Below, in pieces: positions 38,414 to 50,296 of a stretch of 64,000 nt of DNA. Source of the stretch: CAWKCE01 sp032127035 (GTDB lineage: Bacteria > Actinomycetota > Actinomycetes > JAHEKZ01). The notes under the pieces were generated by a model. It ran no database searches, was not told the DNA's origin, and was given only the letters and a program-made list of their open reading frames with translations. Numbering within the stretch: position 1 is the first letter of the stretch; every line of letters starts with the position of its first letter. The translations under genes were made by a program, and so were the position numbers. The stretch is from NCBI GenBank assembly GCA_963848085.1, contig CAWKCE010000005.1:711075-775074 (forward strand). Reading direction: 5' to 3'.

Positions 38414-39844
38414 GTGACCAAGCCCTCGATCCCCGACGTGCTGGCGGCGCGCTACGCCTCGGGTGCGATGACCGCGCTGTGGTCGCCGGAGCACAAGGTG
38501 GTCCTCGAACGTCGGTTGTGGCTGGCGGTGCTTCGGGCTCAGCGCGAGCTGGGCGTCGAGGTGCCCGACGGAGCGGTCGAGGCGTACGAAGCAGTTCTGG
38601 ACGACGTCGACCTGGCGTCGATCGCCAAGCGCGAGGCCATCACGCGGCACGACGTCAAGGCGCGCATCGAGGAGTTCTGCGCGCTCGCCGGCCAGGAGCA
38701 GATCCACAAGGGCATGACCTCGCGCGACCTCACCGAGAACGTCGAACAGCTCCAGATCCGGGCCTCGCTTGAGCTGGTGCGCGCCAAGGTGGTCGCCACA
38801 CTGGCGCGGCTCGCCCGGCTGGCCGTCGAGCACGGCGAGCTGGTCATGGCCGGCCGGTCGCACAACGTCGCTGCGCAGGCGACCACGCTGGGGAAGCGGT
38901 TCGCGTCGACGGCTGACGAGCTGCTCGTCGCGCACGAGCGCATCGAGGACCTGCTGGCGAGGTACCCGCTGCGTGGGATCAAGGGGCCGGTGGGAACCGC
39001 CCAGGACATGCTCGACCTCCTCGACGGCGACGCGGCCGACGTGGCCGTCCTGGAGGAACGGGTGGCATCACACCTCGGCTTCGACCGGGTGCTCACCAGC
39101 GTCGGTCAGGTCTACCCCCGGTCGCTCGACCACGACGTCGTGTCTGCGCTCGTACAGGTGGCTGCGGCACCGTCAAGCCTGGCGCTGACGATCCGGCTGA
39201 TGGCAGGAAACGAGCTGGTGACCGAGGGGTTCCAGCCGGGCCAGGTCGGGTCGTCGGCCATGCCGCACAAGATGAACACCCGGTCATGCGAGCGCATCAA
39301 CGGGTTCGCGGTGGTCCTGCGCGGTTACGCGTCGATGGTGGCCGAGCTGGCCGGCGACCAGTGGAACGAGGGGGACGTGTCGTGCTCGGTAGTGCGGCGG
39401 GTCGCTCTGCCGGACGCCTTCTTCGCTCTCGACGGGCTGCTGGAGACGTTCCTCACCGTGCTGGACGAGTTCGGAGTGTTCCCGTCGGTGGTCCAGCGTG
39501 AGCTCGATCGGTACCTCCCGTTCCTGGCAACGACGAAGGTGCTGATGGCTGCAGTGCGCCACGGCGTCGGCCGCGAGACCGCACACGAGGTCATCAAGGA
39601 GCACGCCGTGGCGGTCGCGCTCGAGATGCGCCAACAGGGTTCGGCGAGCAACGACCTGCTCGACCGGCTCGCGGCGGACGACCGACTCCGGCTGACCCGC
39701 GAAGACCTGGACGAGTTGGTCGCCGCGCCGCTGGCTTTCACCGGCGCCGCAACACGCCAGGTGGCGGCGGTTGCGTTGCGCGTCGACGCGGTCGTCGACG
39801 CCCATCCCGAGGCCGCGGCGTACTCCCCAGGAGCCATCCTGTGA
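38414..39844 (+). CDS. purB: adenylosuccinate lyase
   Basis: Releases fumarate in two purine steps (SAICAR to AICAR and SAMP to AMP). 476 residues, fumarase superfamily; the family signature GSSAMPHKMN lies near 280. The proposed catalytic His is in GRSHNVAAQ near 155. GGAGG lies 9 bases before the GTG start. The longer frame that includes the upstream peptidase region is an artefact. Its stop overlaps the purC start. Confidence 0.97.
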   Translation: MTKPSIPDVLAARYASGAMTALWSPEHKVVLERRLWLAVLRAQRELGVEVPDGAVEAYEAVLDDVDLASIAKREAITRHDVKARIEEFCALAGQEQIHKGMTSRDLTENVEQLQIRASLELVRAKVVATLARLARLAVEHGELVMAGRSHNVAAQATTLGKRFASTADELLVAHERIEDLLARYPLRGIKGPVGTAQDMLDLLDGDAADVAVLEERVASHLGFDRVLTSVGQVYPRSLDHDVVSALVQVAAAPSSLALTIRLMAGNELVTEGFQPGQVGSSAMPHKMNTRSCERINGFAVVLRGYASMVAELAGDQWNEGDVSCSVVRRVALPDAFFALDGLLETFLTVLDEFGVFPSVVQRELDRYLPFLATTKVLMAAVRHGVGRETAHEVIKEHAVAVALEMRQQGSASNDLLDRLAADDRLRLTREDLDELVAAPLAFTGAATRQVAAVALRVDAVVDAHPEAAAYSPGAIL

Positions 39845-40728
39845 CCGGCGGGATCCCACCTGCTCCGACAATCCCCGGTGTGACGCACACCTACTCCGGC
39901 AAGGTGCGTGACATCTACGCCTACCCGGACGGCCGGCTGCTGTTCGTCGCCAGCGATCGGATATCCGCCTACGACTGGGTGCTGCCGACGACCATCCCCG
40001 ACAAGGGCAGGGTGCTTACCGCGCTGACGCTGTGGTGGTTCGCCCAGCTTGCCGGCGTTGTCCCCAACCATCTGGTGTCGACCGATGTGCCTGCCGAGGT
40101 GGCGGGGCGCGCGATGGTGACCGAGCGGCTGGACATGTTCCCGGTGGAGTGCGTCGCCCGCGGATACCTGGCCGGTTCCGGGCTGTCCGACTACCAGGCA
40201 ACCGGTGCCGTGTGCAGGATCGAGCTGCCGAGCGGTCTGACAGACGGGTCGCGGCTGCCGGAGCCGATCTTCACGCCGGCGACCAAAGCAGCCCTCGGAG
40301 AGCACGATGAGAACGTGTCGTTCGACGCCGTAGTCGCCGACGTCGGGGAGGCAGACGCGGCGAGTCTTCGGCAGCTGACTCTCGCCGTCTACGCACACGC
40401 CGAAGGTGTGGCGCGCGAGCGCGGGATCATCGTCGCCGACACCAAGCTGGAGTTCGGTCGCCGGTCAGGGGACGGCGGGATCGTGTTGGCCGACGAGGTC
40501 CTCACACCTGACTCGTCGCGGTTCTGGCCGGCCGACGGCTGGCAGCCCGGGCGGCCGCAGCCCTCGTTCGACAAGCAGTACGTCCGCGACTGGCTCACCT
40601 CGCCGGCTTCCGGCTGGTCGAAGAAGTCCGGCGATCCGCCGCCGCCGCTGCCGGACGACGTCGTCGAGCGCACGCGGGCGAAGTACGTCGAGGCGTTCGA
40701 GCGGCTGACCGGCGAGACGTTCGGCTGA
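39841..40728 (+). CDS. purC: SAICAR synthetase
   Basis: Ligates aspartate to CAIR. 295 residues; SGKVRDIYA near 19-27, SDRISAYDW, RGYLAGSGLSDYQATG and DTKLEFGR near 199 are the ATP and substrate contacts. A GTG start overlapping the purB stop (GTGA) shows coupling. Length matches the 290-300 residue class. Confidence 0.97.
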   Translation: MTGGIPPAPTIPGVTHTYSGKVRDIYAYPDGRLLFVASDRISAYDWVLPTTIPDKGRVLTALTLWWFAQLAGVVPNHLVSTDVPAEVAGRAMVTERLDMFPVECVARGYLAGSGLSDYQATGAVCRIELPSGLTDGSRLPEPIFTPATKAALGEHDENVSFDAVVADVGEADAASLRQLTLAVYAHAEGVARERGIIVADTKLEFGRRSGDGGIVLADEVLTPDSSRFWPADGWQPGRPQPSFDKQYVRDWLTSPASGWSKKSGDPPPPLPDDVVERTRAKYVEAFERLTGETFG

Positions 40729-40749
40729 GCGTCGCAGGAAGGGGTTGGC

Positions 40750-41169
40750 GTGGATCTTCCGGAGGGCTACCAGGACCTGTTCGACGACGCGTCGCGGGCG
40801 TTCCTCGTGTTGTCGACGGTCCGTGGGTCGGGTGAGCCCGTCGTCGCGCCGCTGTGGTTCGTCACCGACGACGAAGGGCTGTTGTTCACCACCGGGATGA
40901 CCGCGGCCAAGACGCGCGACCTGCGCGCCCGGCCGGGCGTCGCGGGGATCGTGATGGCAGAAGGCGAGCACGAGCGCTACGTGTCGGTGCGGGGTCGCGC
41001 CGTTGAGCTTGGCGGCCCGGAGGCAGTCACAGTCGACGCCGAAGCCGTACACCGGAGGATCGTGCGGCGCTATGAGGGCCACGACCCCGCCGAGCCGCTC
41101 GACGGCACGGTCTTTCGGCTGGTCCCGCTGCGCGTGACGGGCTACGACTACCGGGACCTGCCCGGCTGA
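40750..41169 (+). CDS. PPOX-class flavin/F420-binding protein
   Basis: 139 residues, split-barrel fold of pyridoxamine-phosphate-oxidase type: AFLVLSTVRGSGEPVVAPLWFVTDDEGLLFTTG, then KTRDLRARPGVAG. In actinomycetes this class commonly binds F420 rather than FMN; the cofactor here is uncertain. GTG start with AAGGGGTTG upstream; 21 bases after purC. Confidence 0.82.
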   Translation: MDLPEGYQDLFDDASRAFLVLSTVRGSGEPVVAPLWFVTDDEGLLFTTGMTAAKTRDLRARPGVAGIVMAEGEHERYVSVRGRAVELGGPEAVTVDAEAVHRRIVRRYEGHDPAEPLDGTVFRLVPLRVTGYDYRDLPG

Positions 41170-41196
41170 CGCCCGAGCACGACGTACCCTGGCCGC

Positions 41197-42168
41197 ATGA
41201 CGACATGGATGGTGACCGGCGGGGCCGGGTACATCGGGGCGCACATCGTGCGTGCCCTTCGCGAGCAGGGCTACGGGGTCGTCGTCGTCGACGACCTGTC
41301 GACCGGGGAGCGCCGCAAGGTGCCGCAGGACGTACCGCTCGTCGAGACCTCCGTGCTGGACCGCGTCGGCGTCGAGAAGGCGCTGCGGGAGCACGAGGTG
41401 AGCGGCGTCGTCCACACCGCCGCCAAGAAGGCTGTCGGGGAGTCGGTGCAGCGACCACTGCACTACTACCGCGAGAACGTCGACGGCTTGCTGTCGCTGC
41501 TCGAGGCCATGGACGCCGCGGGTACCAGCAAGATGGTCTACTCGTCGTCGGCGGCCACGTTCGGCTTGCCGGACGACGAGCAGCCGCTGCCGGAGGACTA
41601 CCTCTGCCGCCCGATCAACCCGTACGGGGAGACCAAGCTCATCGGCGAGTGGCTGATGCGCGACATCGCCACCTCGGGCAGCCTGGACTGGGTGTCCTTG
41701 CGGTACTTCAACGTGGCCGGCGCCGGCGCCCCGGACCTGGGCGACACGGGAGTGTTCAACCTGGTGCCGATGGTCCTCCGCGCTCTCAGCCAGGGGGCCA
41801 ACCCGCAGGTCTTCGGTGACGACTACCCGACCCGTGACGGGTCCTGCATTCGGGACTACATCCATGTGACCGACCTGGCTGACGCCCACGTGGCCGCGGT
41901 GAGGCGGCTCGAACAGGGGCCGGCCAGTGCCGTCTACAACGTGGGCCGCGGGCAGGGGGTGTCGGTGAAGGAGGTCATCGAGGCCGTGCGTGCGGAGACC
42001 GGGCTGGACTTCACCGCCGACGTCGTGGACCGGCGCCCGGGCGACCCGGCGCAGCTCGTCGCCTCGGCGGACCTGATCGGCGCCGAGCTCGGGTGGTCGG
42101 CGTCGTACGGGCTGGACGAGATGGTCCGCAGCGCCTGGGAGGCCTGGCAGGCGTACCCGCCTTCCTGA
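41197..42168 (+). CDS. galE: UDP-glucose 4-epimerase
   Basis: 323 residues, extended SDR: NAD loop TGGAGYIGAHIV at 7-18, AAKKAVGESV, SSSAATFG and the active-site YxxxK in NPYGETK near 146, then RYFNVAGA. Interconverts UDP-Glc and UDP-Gal for envelope polysaccharides. It lies in the purine stretch without pathway relation. Convergent with a Ddn-like gene. Confidence 0.95.
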   Translation: MTTWMVTGGAGYIGAHIVRALREQGYGVVVVDDLSTGERRKVPQDVPLVETSVLDRVGVEKALREHEVSGVVHTAAKKAVGESVQRPLHYYRENVDGLLSLLEAMDAAGTSKMVYSSSAATFGLPDDEQPLPEDYLCRPINPYGETKLIGEWLMRDIATSGSLDWVSLRYFNVAGAGAPDLGDTGVFNLVPMVLRALSQGANPQVFGDDYPTRDGSCIRDYIHVTDLADAHVAAVRRLEQGPASAVYNVGRGQGVSVKEVIEAVRAETGLDFTADVVDRRPGDPAQLVASADLIGAELGWSASYGLDEMVRSAWEAWQAYPPS

Positions 42169-42190
42169 CCCGGTGAACCCCAGCCTGCGT

Positions 42191-42703
42191 TCATCCCGGC
42201 CGGGATGAGCCCCCGAACCCCTCCGACGTGTCATCGAGGCCGGGTTCGACGAGGGGGTGGAGCCGAAAGACCGGGATCTCGCGGGTCTGGGACAGCCGCG
42301 TGGCATACCCGGCGAACCAGCGCCAGACGCCGACCAGCTGGGCGTAGCAGCGGGCCCGCTCGTCGGCGTCGGTGACCTCCTCGACGCGTACCGGAACCAC
42401 CTCCCCCGCCACCTCGACGTGCCCGGTCGGGGCCGCGCGGGCGTTGAGCACCCACGCGGGCGTCGTGGTCTGCCCGGCGTTCGAGCCGGCCACGATCCAG
42501 GCATCGGTGCGGTCGTCGCGGGTGGACAGCAGCGGCGTGGTCCGCGGGTCACCGGACCGGCGGCCGGGGACCGTCAGCCACACCACCGTGGCACCTCCGG
42601 GGAAGCGCCGCCCGAGGCGACCCCCGGAGACCCGGTGCATCCCCCGGTGGACGTGCGTCGTCGTCGCCAGCACGGCGTGCATGACGCGGTCGTAGCTGAT
42701 CAC
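42191..42703 (-). CDS. deazaflavin (F420)-dependent nitroreductase family protein
   Basis: 170 residues, Ddn/Rv3547-like split barrel: TVVWLTVPGRRSGDPRTTPLLST and WIVAGSNAGQTTTPAWVLNARAAPTGHVEV are hallmark stretches that bind F420. Such enzymes reduce quinones or nitroaromatics. GGAGG four bases before a GTG sets the start, discarding 48 spurious residues. Divergent from purS. Confidence 0.88.
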   Translation of the reverse strand: MISYDRVMHAVLATTTHVHRGMHRVSGGRLGRRFPGGATVVWLTVPGRRSGDPRTTPLLSTRDDRTDAWIVAGSNAGQTTTPAWVLNARAAPTGHVEVAGEVVPVRVEEVTDADERARCYAQLVGVWRWFAGYATRLSQTREIPVFRLHPLVEPGLDDTSEGFGGSSRPG

Positions 42704-42861
42704 GTCGCCTCCACCGGTTGATCCCTGCGTCGATGAGTCCCAGACGGGGCCGGACCCCTCATCCTGGCGGGGCTCGGCGGGGCAAGGATGGCAGGGGGGT
42801 GCCCGTGTCCCCTCTAGACTGGGCGCGCCGCCCCGCCCCCCAAACACCGGGAGAAACCGTC

Positions 42862-43101
42862 GTGGCTCGCGTCGTCGTCGACGTCATGCTCAAACCCGAG
42901 ATCCTCGACCCGCAGGGTCAGGCCGTGCACGGCGCGCTCACCCGCCTCGGGGTGACCGGCGTCGCGTCGGTCCGGCAGGGCAAGCGGTTCGAGATCGAGG
43001 TCGACTCCGCCCCGGACCAGGCCGAGCTCGACCGGATCGCATCGACGCTGCTGGCCAACACCGTGATCGAGGACTACACCGTCCACGTCGAGGGGCGCTG
43101 A
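42862..43101 (+). CDS. purS: FGAM synthase subunit PurS
   Basis: 79 residues, ferredoxin-like small subunit that bridges PurQ and PurL. V-D-V-M-L-K-P-E-I-L-D-P-Q-G and the repeated beta-alpha-beta pattern are typical. GTG start behind GGGAG; an earlier in-frame start would add an unrelated arginine-rich stretch. The last base of its TGA is the first of the purQ ATG. Confidence 0.95.
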   Translation: MARVVVDVMLKPEILDPQGQAVHGALTRLGVTGVASVRQGKRFEIEVDSAPDQAELDRIASTLLANTVIEDYTVHVEGR

Positions 43102-43777
43102 TGACTGCTCGGATCGGTGTCGTCACCTTCCCGGGCTCGCTCGACGACCGTGACGCCCAGCGGGCAGTTGCCGCCGCCGGCGCCGAGCCGGTCGCCCTGT
43201 GGCACGACACCGCCTCCCTCTCCTCGGTCGACGCGGTCGTGCTGCCCGGCGGGTTCTCCTACGGCGACTACCTCCGCTGCGGCGCCATCGCCCGGTTCTC
43301 CCCGGTCATGGAGTCGGTCATCGACGCCGCGAACGGCGGCATGCCGGTGCTGGGGATCTGCAACGGCTTCCAGATCCTGTGCGAGTCGCACCTCCTGCCC
43401 GGAGCGCTCATCCGCAACGACGTCCGCAAGTTCGTGTGCCGCGACCAGCAGCTCCGCATCGAGAGCAACCGGACGGCGTGGACGTCGCACTACGCCGACG
43501 GCGACGAGATCCTGATCCCGCTCAAGAACGGCGAGGGCGGGTACGTCGCCGACGAGCGCACCCTGGACGCCCTCGAGGGCGAGGGCCGGGTCGTCGCGCG
43601 CTATCTGCAGGGCAACCCCAACGGCTCCTACCGCGACATCGCGGGCATCACGAACGACGCCGGCAACGTCGTCGGTCTGATGCCCCACCCGGAGCATGCG
43701 GTGGAGCCGCTGACCGGCCCGTCGACCGACGGGCTCGGCTTCTTCTCGTCGGTTCTGGACTCCCTGGTGCGTGCGTG

Positions 43778-43778
<1 letters not shown>
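43101..43778 (+). CDS. purQ: FGAM synthase glutaminase subunit PurQ
   Basis: 225 residues, class I glutamine amidotransferase: nucleophile Cys in VLGICNGFQIL near 85, and the His/Glu pair in LMPHPEHAVEP near 200. Supplies ammonia to PurL. Start and stop codons overlap those of purS and purL by one base each. Confidence 0.97.
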
Positions 43779-46045
<2,267 letters not shown>

Positions 46046-46050
46046 GCGCT

Positions 46051-46842
46051 GTGCCCGTCCCTCGCGTCGACGTGGCCAAGGCCGGCCAGGCCTACCTCGA
46101 CCAGTGGGCGGCGGTACGGGAGGCCGTGGCGTCCCTCGTCGGTGACGTGTGGCGGGCGCCGAGCGTCGTCGATGGCTGGCGCGTCGGCGACCTGGTCGCC
46201 CACCTGGGGCTCGTGGCAGGGTCGGTGGCATCGGCCCTGGCAGCACCGTCCGACGACCGGCCGCTGCGGCTGGCTGAGTACCTCGACGGCTACGCGGAGG
46301 CCGCCGACTCGATCGACGTCCGAACGCGATCGGCTGGTGACGCCACACCCGAGCAGGTGCTCGCGGGGGTCGACGCCGCTGCCACCGCGGCGCAGGCAGC
46401 CATCGAGGGGATCGTCGCCACCGGCGCTGACCCGGTGGTTGCCGCCGGACGCGGCCCGGTGCGGGTGTCGGACCATCTGGTCGGGCGGTGCGTGGAGCTG
46501 GTCGTGCACGCCGACGACCTGGCCCGGTCCGCCGCCGGCGTTCGCCCCGAGCTGCGTCGACCGGCGCTGCAGCTGGCGGTTCGCGCCCTTGCAGGGGTCC
46601 TTGAGGAGCGCGCGCCGGGGCGGAGCGTCGAGGTACGGGTGCCGCCGTTTGCCGCAGTCCAGTGCGTGGCCGGTCCCCGTCACACCCGGGGCACTCCGCC
46701 GGCGGTGGTCGAGACGGACCCCACCACGTTCCTCCGGGTGGCGAGCGGGCGCCTGACCTGGCCAGACGCCCAGTCTGCCGGACTGGTGCGGATGAGTGGG
46801 CTCCGCACCGATCTGTCGGCCTGGTTCCCACTCCTGCGCTGA
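46051..46842 (+). CDS. mycothiol-dependent maleylpyruvate isomerase family protein
   Basis: 263 residues: N-terminal DinB-like four-helix domain (TSVVDGWRVGDLVAHLGLVAGSV region with the metal-binding His near 50, and VELVVHADDLARS with another near 150), and a C-terminal SCP2-like domain containing TDPTTFLRVASGRL and W-P-D-A. These are TIGR03083-type enzymes; most have unknown substrates. GTG start 5 bases after purL. Confidence 0.88.
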   Translation: MPVPRVDVAKAGQAYLDQWAAVREAVASLVGDVWRAPSVVDGWRVGDLVAHLGLVAGSVASALAAPSDDRPLRLAEYLDGYAEAADSIDVRTRSAGDATPEQVLAGVDAAATAAQAAIEGIVATGADPVVAAGRGPVRVSDHLVGRCVELVVHADDLARSAAGVRPELRRPALQLAVRALAGVLEERAPGRSVEVRVPPFAAVQCVAGPRHTRGTPPAVVETDPTTFLRVASGRLTWPDAQSAGLVRMSGLRTDLSAWFPLLR

Positions 46843-47024
46843 GCCGAGGCGGCCTCCGCCGTCAGCGTGACGACCTCATAACGATTGGGGTGGCGACCGC
46901 GGAACGGGTGGGCAGCGGGACCGGCTGACCGTAGATTCCGGTCACCGACCACGTCGGCGGTGCTTGTCCTGCCCGCACCACTCTCCCGGCAGGGAACGCC
47001 AGAACGATCCAGGAGACCCACACC

Positions 47025-48101
47025 GTGACCCACGCCGCCGCGGCGGAGACACCGTCGATGGACCGGGATTCGGTCGCCGCGGTTCGGCTGCGAGGGCTCC
47101 GCAAGACGTTCGGCGACGTGACCGCCGTGGACGGCGTCGACCTCGACATCGTCGACGGAGAGTTCCTCACCCTGCTGGGTCCCTCCGGGTCGGGTAAGAC
47201 CACCGTGCTCCGCATGATCGCCGGTTTCGAGCTCCCCACCGGCGGCACGATCGAGCTGTCGGGCCGTGACGTGACACGCGTCCCGCCGTTTGAGCGTGAC
47301 GTCAACACGGTCTTCCAGGACTACGCCTTGTTCCCCCACATGTCGGTTCTGGAGAACGTCGAGTACGGCCTCCGGGTGAAGAAGGTCCCCAAGTCGGACC
47401 GGCGTGACCGGGCGACCGCGGCACTCGCCGACGTCAGGCTCGAGGGGTATGGGGAGCGCAAGCCCAGCCAGCTCTCGGGTGGACAACGGCAGCGGGTCGC
47501 GCTGGCCCGGGCTTTGGTGAACCGGCCACGCGTGCTGCTACTGGACGAGCCCCTGGGTGCCCTCGACCTGAAGCTCCGTCAGCAGATGCAGGTGGAGCTC
47601 AAGGAGCTGCAGCGCGAGGTCGGCATCACTTTCGTGTTCGTCACCCACGACCAGGAAGAGGCGTTGACGATGTCTGACCGCATCGTCGTCTTCGACCTGG
47701 GGCGGATCGAGCAGCTCGGTACGCCGACGCAGGTGTACGAACAGCCCGCGTCCCCATTCGTGGCGGGGTTCGTGGGCACGTCCAACCTGCTGAGCGGCGA
47801 TGCAGCCCTGTCGGCGCTGGGCAAGGAGGGCACCTTTTCCGTGCGCCCTGAGAAGGTGCGGGTCGTCGGTGTCGACGACCCCGTCGGCCCCGAGGAGGAC
47901 ACCGCGCTCGGCACGGTCCGTGAGGTGGAGTACTTGGGGTCACTGACGCGGTTCCACGTCGATCTCGATGCCGGCGGGTCGCTCATCGCCTTGCAGCAGA
48001 ACCTGAACCTGACCTCGCGGGAGGCGGCCGACCTTCGGGCCCGTGTCGTCCGCCTGGTCTGGGGGAAGCAACACGAGTTTCGCGTGGCCGATGCCACGTG
48101 A
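47025..48101 (+). CDS. potA: spermidine/putrescine ABC transporter ATPase
   Basis: 358 residues. Walker A GPSGSGKTT near 50, Q-loop VFQDYALFP, signature LSGGQRQR, Walker B LLLDEPLGALD and H-loop VTHDQEEAL; C-terminal TOBE domain follows. GTG start behind AGGAGA. First of a potA-potD-potB-potC cluster; family members also import other polyamine-like compounds, so the substrate is inferred. The 182-bp gap before it holds the probable promoter. Confidence 0.93.
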   Translation: MTHAAAAETPSMDRDSVAAVRLRGLRKTFGDVTAVDGVDLDIVDGEFLTLLGPSGSGKTTVLRMIAGFELPTGGTIELSGRDVTRVPPFERDVNTVFQDYALFPHMSVLENVEYGLRVKKVPKSDRRDRATAALADVRLEGYGERKPSQLSGGQRQRVALARALVNRPRVLLLDEPLGALDLKLRQQMQVELKELQREVGITFVFVTHDQEEALTMSDRIVVFDLGRIEQLGTPTQVYEQPASPFVAGFVGTSNLLSGDAALSALGKEGTFSVRPEKVRVVGVDDPVGPEEDTALGTVREVEYLGSLTRFHVDLDAGGSLIALQQNLNLTSREAADLRARVVRLVWGKQHEFRVADAT

Positions 48102-48126
48102 CCACCAGGGAAGAATGGAGAGCGGC

Positions 48127-49302
48127 ATGCAGCGAAAGCGTCTGCTGAAGACCGTCGCTGTCGTGGGCTTCACAGCCCTGCTCGCCACCGCATGTGGCAG
48201 CGATGACGGCGGCGGTAGCACCGACTCCGGGGGGCAGAACCCACCGGACGTTCCTGCGGCGACCTCGGTCGGCGACGGCGAGGGGTCGGTCAACATCCTC
48301 GCCTGGCCCGGGTACGCCGAGAAGCAGTGGGTCAAGCCCTTCGAGCAGAGCACAGGCTGCAAGGCGAACGTCCAGGTCTTCGGCACCTCGGACGAGGCCG
48401 TGCAGCTGATGAACACCGGGCAGTACGACGTTGTCTCCGCTTCCGGGGACGCCTCACTGCGACTCATCTACGGCGGTGACGTGGCCCCGGTCAACACCGA
48501 CCTCGTTCCCAGCTACGCGGACATCTTCCCAGACCTCAAGATGCAGCCGTGGAACTCCGTCGACGGCGTCGCGTACGGGATTCCGCACGGCCGCGGGGCG
48601 AACCTCCTGCAGTGGCGGACCGACATCGTGAAGCCGGCTCCGACGAGCTGGGACGACATGTTCGACCCCAACTCGCCGTACGCAGGCAAGATCACGGCGT
48701 ATGACTCGCCCATCTACATCGCCGACGCGGCGGTGTACTTGATGCACACGCAGCCGGACCTGGGCATCACCGACCCGTATGCGCTGGACCAGACGCAGTT
48801 CGATGCGGCAATCCAGGCCCTCAACGACCAGGAAACCATCATCGGCGAGTACTGGTCGGACTACACGAAGCAGATCAACGCATTCACCAGTGGTGACACT
48901 GTGCTGGGGTGGTCGTGGCAGGTGAACGCGAACTTCACCGAGGCTCCGGTCGAGGTCATCAAGCCCGACGAGGGCGCGACTGGCTGGTCTGACAGCTGGA
49001 TGATTGCCGCCGAGGCAGCGCACCCGAACTGCGCGTATCTGTGGATGGACCACATCGTCTCCCCGGAGGCGAACGCGCAGGTTGCGGAGTACTTCGGTGA
49101 GGCACCGTCCAATCAGAAGTCCTGTGCTCTCACCGCGGATGAGGACCACTGCACGATCTATCACGCGGCGGAGACGGACTACTGGACCGACGTCTACTAC
49201 TGGACGACGCCAATCGAGCAGTGCCTCGACGGGCGCACCGACGTCACGTGCATTCCCTACGCCCAGTGGGTTACTGCATGGCAGGAGGTCCGCGGCGCCT
49301 GA
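48127..49302 (+). CDS. potD: polyamine-binding lipoprotein
   Basis: 391 residues, periplasmic-binding-protein fold type II. Signal peptide with lipobox LLATAC (lipid-anchored Cys near 25), then GSVNILAWPGYAEKQWVKPFE, typical of PotD. An ATG with GGAGAG at good spacing was preferred over an ATG four codons upstream. Captures substrate outside the membrane for PotB/C. A long hairpin lies just after its stop. Confidence 0.9.
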   Translation: MQRKRLLKTVAVVGFTALLATACGSDDGGGSTDSGGQNPPDVPAATSVGDGEGSVNILAWPGYAEKQWVKPFEQSTGCKANVQVFGTSDEAVQLMNTGQYDVVSASGDASLRLIYGGDVAPVNTDLVPSYADIFPDLKMQPWNSVDGVAYGIPHGRGANLLQWRTDIVKPAPTSWDDMFDPNSPYAGKITAYDSPIYIADAAVYLMHTQPDLGITDPYALDQTQFDAAIQALNDQETIIGEYWSDYTKQINAFTSGDTVLGWSWQVNANFTEAPVEVIKPDEGATGWSDSWMIAAEAAHPNCAYLWMDHIVSPEANAQVAEYFGEAPSNQKSCALTADEDHCTIYHAAETDYWTDVYYWTTPIEQCLDGRTDVTCIPYAQWVTAWQEVRGA

Positions 49303-49309
49303 CGGACGT

Positions 49310-49350
49310 CAGGGCGTGGTGACCGACCCGGCGTCGGTCACCACGCCCTG
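49310..49350 (+). terminator. 18-bp stem hairpin between potD and potB
   Basis: Perfect inverted repeat CAGGGCGTGGTGACCGAC and complement with a CCGGC loop, 8 bases after the potD stop and 40 before potB. In ABC operons such a structure either terminates a fraction of transcripts or stabilises the upstream mRNA, raising the binding-protein level above the permeases. Confidence 0.75.
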
Positions 49351-49390
49351 AACCATGCAGCACCGCCAGACACTGGAGGGAGGGGGCGTT

Positions 49391-50293
49391 ATGGCCGTCG
49401 CCGAGGCGGCGCTGGACCCAGCGTCCCGTCGGGGACCCGGCCGGAGACTGTCTGTCTTCTTCTTCCGGCACCCGATGCTCCGACTGGTCCTGCTCGCCTT
49501 CCTCCCGCTGGGCTTCCTCGTCGTCGCATACCTGGGTTCCCTGTTCCTGCTGCTCATCAACGCGTTCTGGACCACCAACTCGTTCACCGGCGACATCGTC
49601 TACACGTGGTCGCTGACGAACTTCTCGACCCTGTTCGAGCAGGACGTCTACCGCATTGTCACCGGTCGCTCCTTGGGCGCTGCTCTGGTGGTCACGGTCA
49701 TGGATGCGGTCATCGCCCTGCCGATTGCGTTCTACATGGCCAAGGTCGCCTCGCCCCGGGTGCAGAAGCTGCTCGTCGTCGCCGTGCTCACCCCACTGTG
49801 GGCGAGCTACTTGGTCAAGGCATATGCCTGGCGCACCCTGTTCGCCACCGACGGTGTCTTCGACTGGGTCCTGTCGCCGCTTGGTGTCTCGAGCCCCGGC
49901 TACGGGTACTGGACGGCCGTGGTCACACTCGGCTACTTGTGGCTGCCGTACATGATCCTGCCGATCTACGCCAGCATGGAACGACTGCCCAACTCCCTGC
50001 TGGACGCGTCCGCCGACTTGGGGGCGCACACCATGCGGACGCTCCGGTCGGTCGTGCTCCCCATCATCTTCCCGGGCATCGTCGCCGGGTCGATCTTCAC
50101 CTTCTCCCTGACGATGGGTGACTACATCGCCGTGCAGATTGTAGGTGGGAAGGTGACGTTCCTCGGCAACGTCGTCTACGCCAACGTCACCTACAACCTG
50201 CCGCTGGCGGCCGCGCTGTCGATGGTGCCCATCGTGGTGATCTTGCTCTACCTGGCCCTCGTCCGGCGCAGCGGCGCTCTCCGGGAGCTGTGA
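49391..50293 (+). CDS. potB: polyamine ABC transporter permease (PotB type)
   Basis: 300 residues with six helices (first near 30-55, FLPLGFLVVAYLGSLFLLLINAF) and the EAA loop LLDASADLGAHTMRTLRSVVLP near 215 that docks PotA. GGAGGGAGG lies upstream of the chosen ATG, removing 12 residues of a longer frame. Start of the permease pair. Confidence 0.92.
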   Translation: MAVAEAALDPASRRGPGRRLSVFFFRHPMLRLVLLAFLPLGFLVVAYLGSLFLLLINAFWTTNSFTGDIVYTWSLTNFSTLFEQDVYRIVTGRSLGAALVVTVMDAVIALPIAFYMAKVASPRVQKLLVVAVLTPLWASYLVKAYAWRTLFATDGVFDWVLSPLGVSSPGYGYWTAVVTLGYLWLPYMILPIYASMERLPNSLLDASADLGAHTMRTLRSVVLPIIFPGIVAGSIFTFSLTMGDYIAVQIVGGKVTFLGNVVYANVTYNLPLAAALSMVPIVVILLYLALVRRSGALREL

Positions 50294-50296
50294 GCC

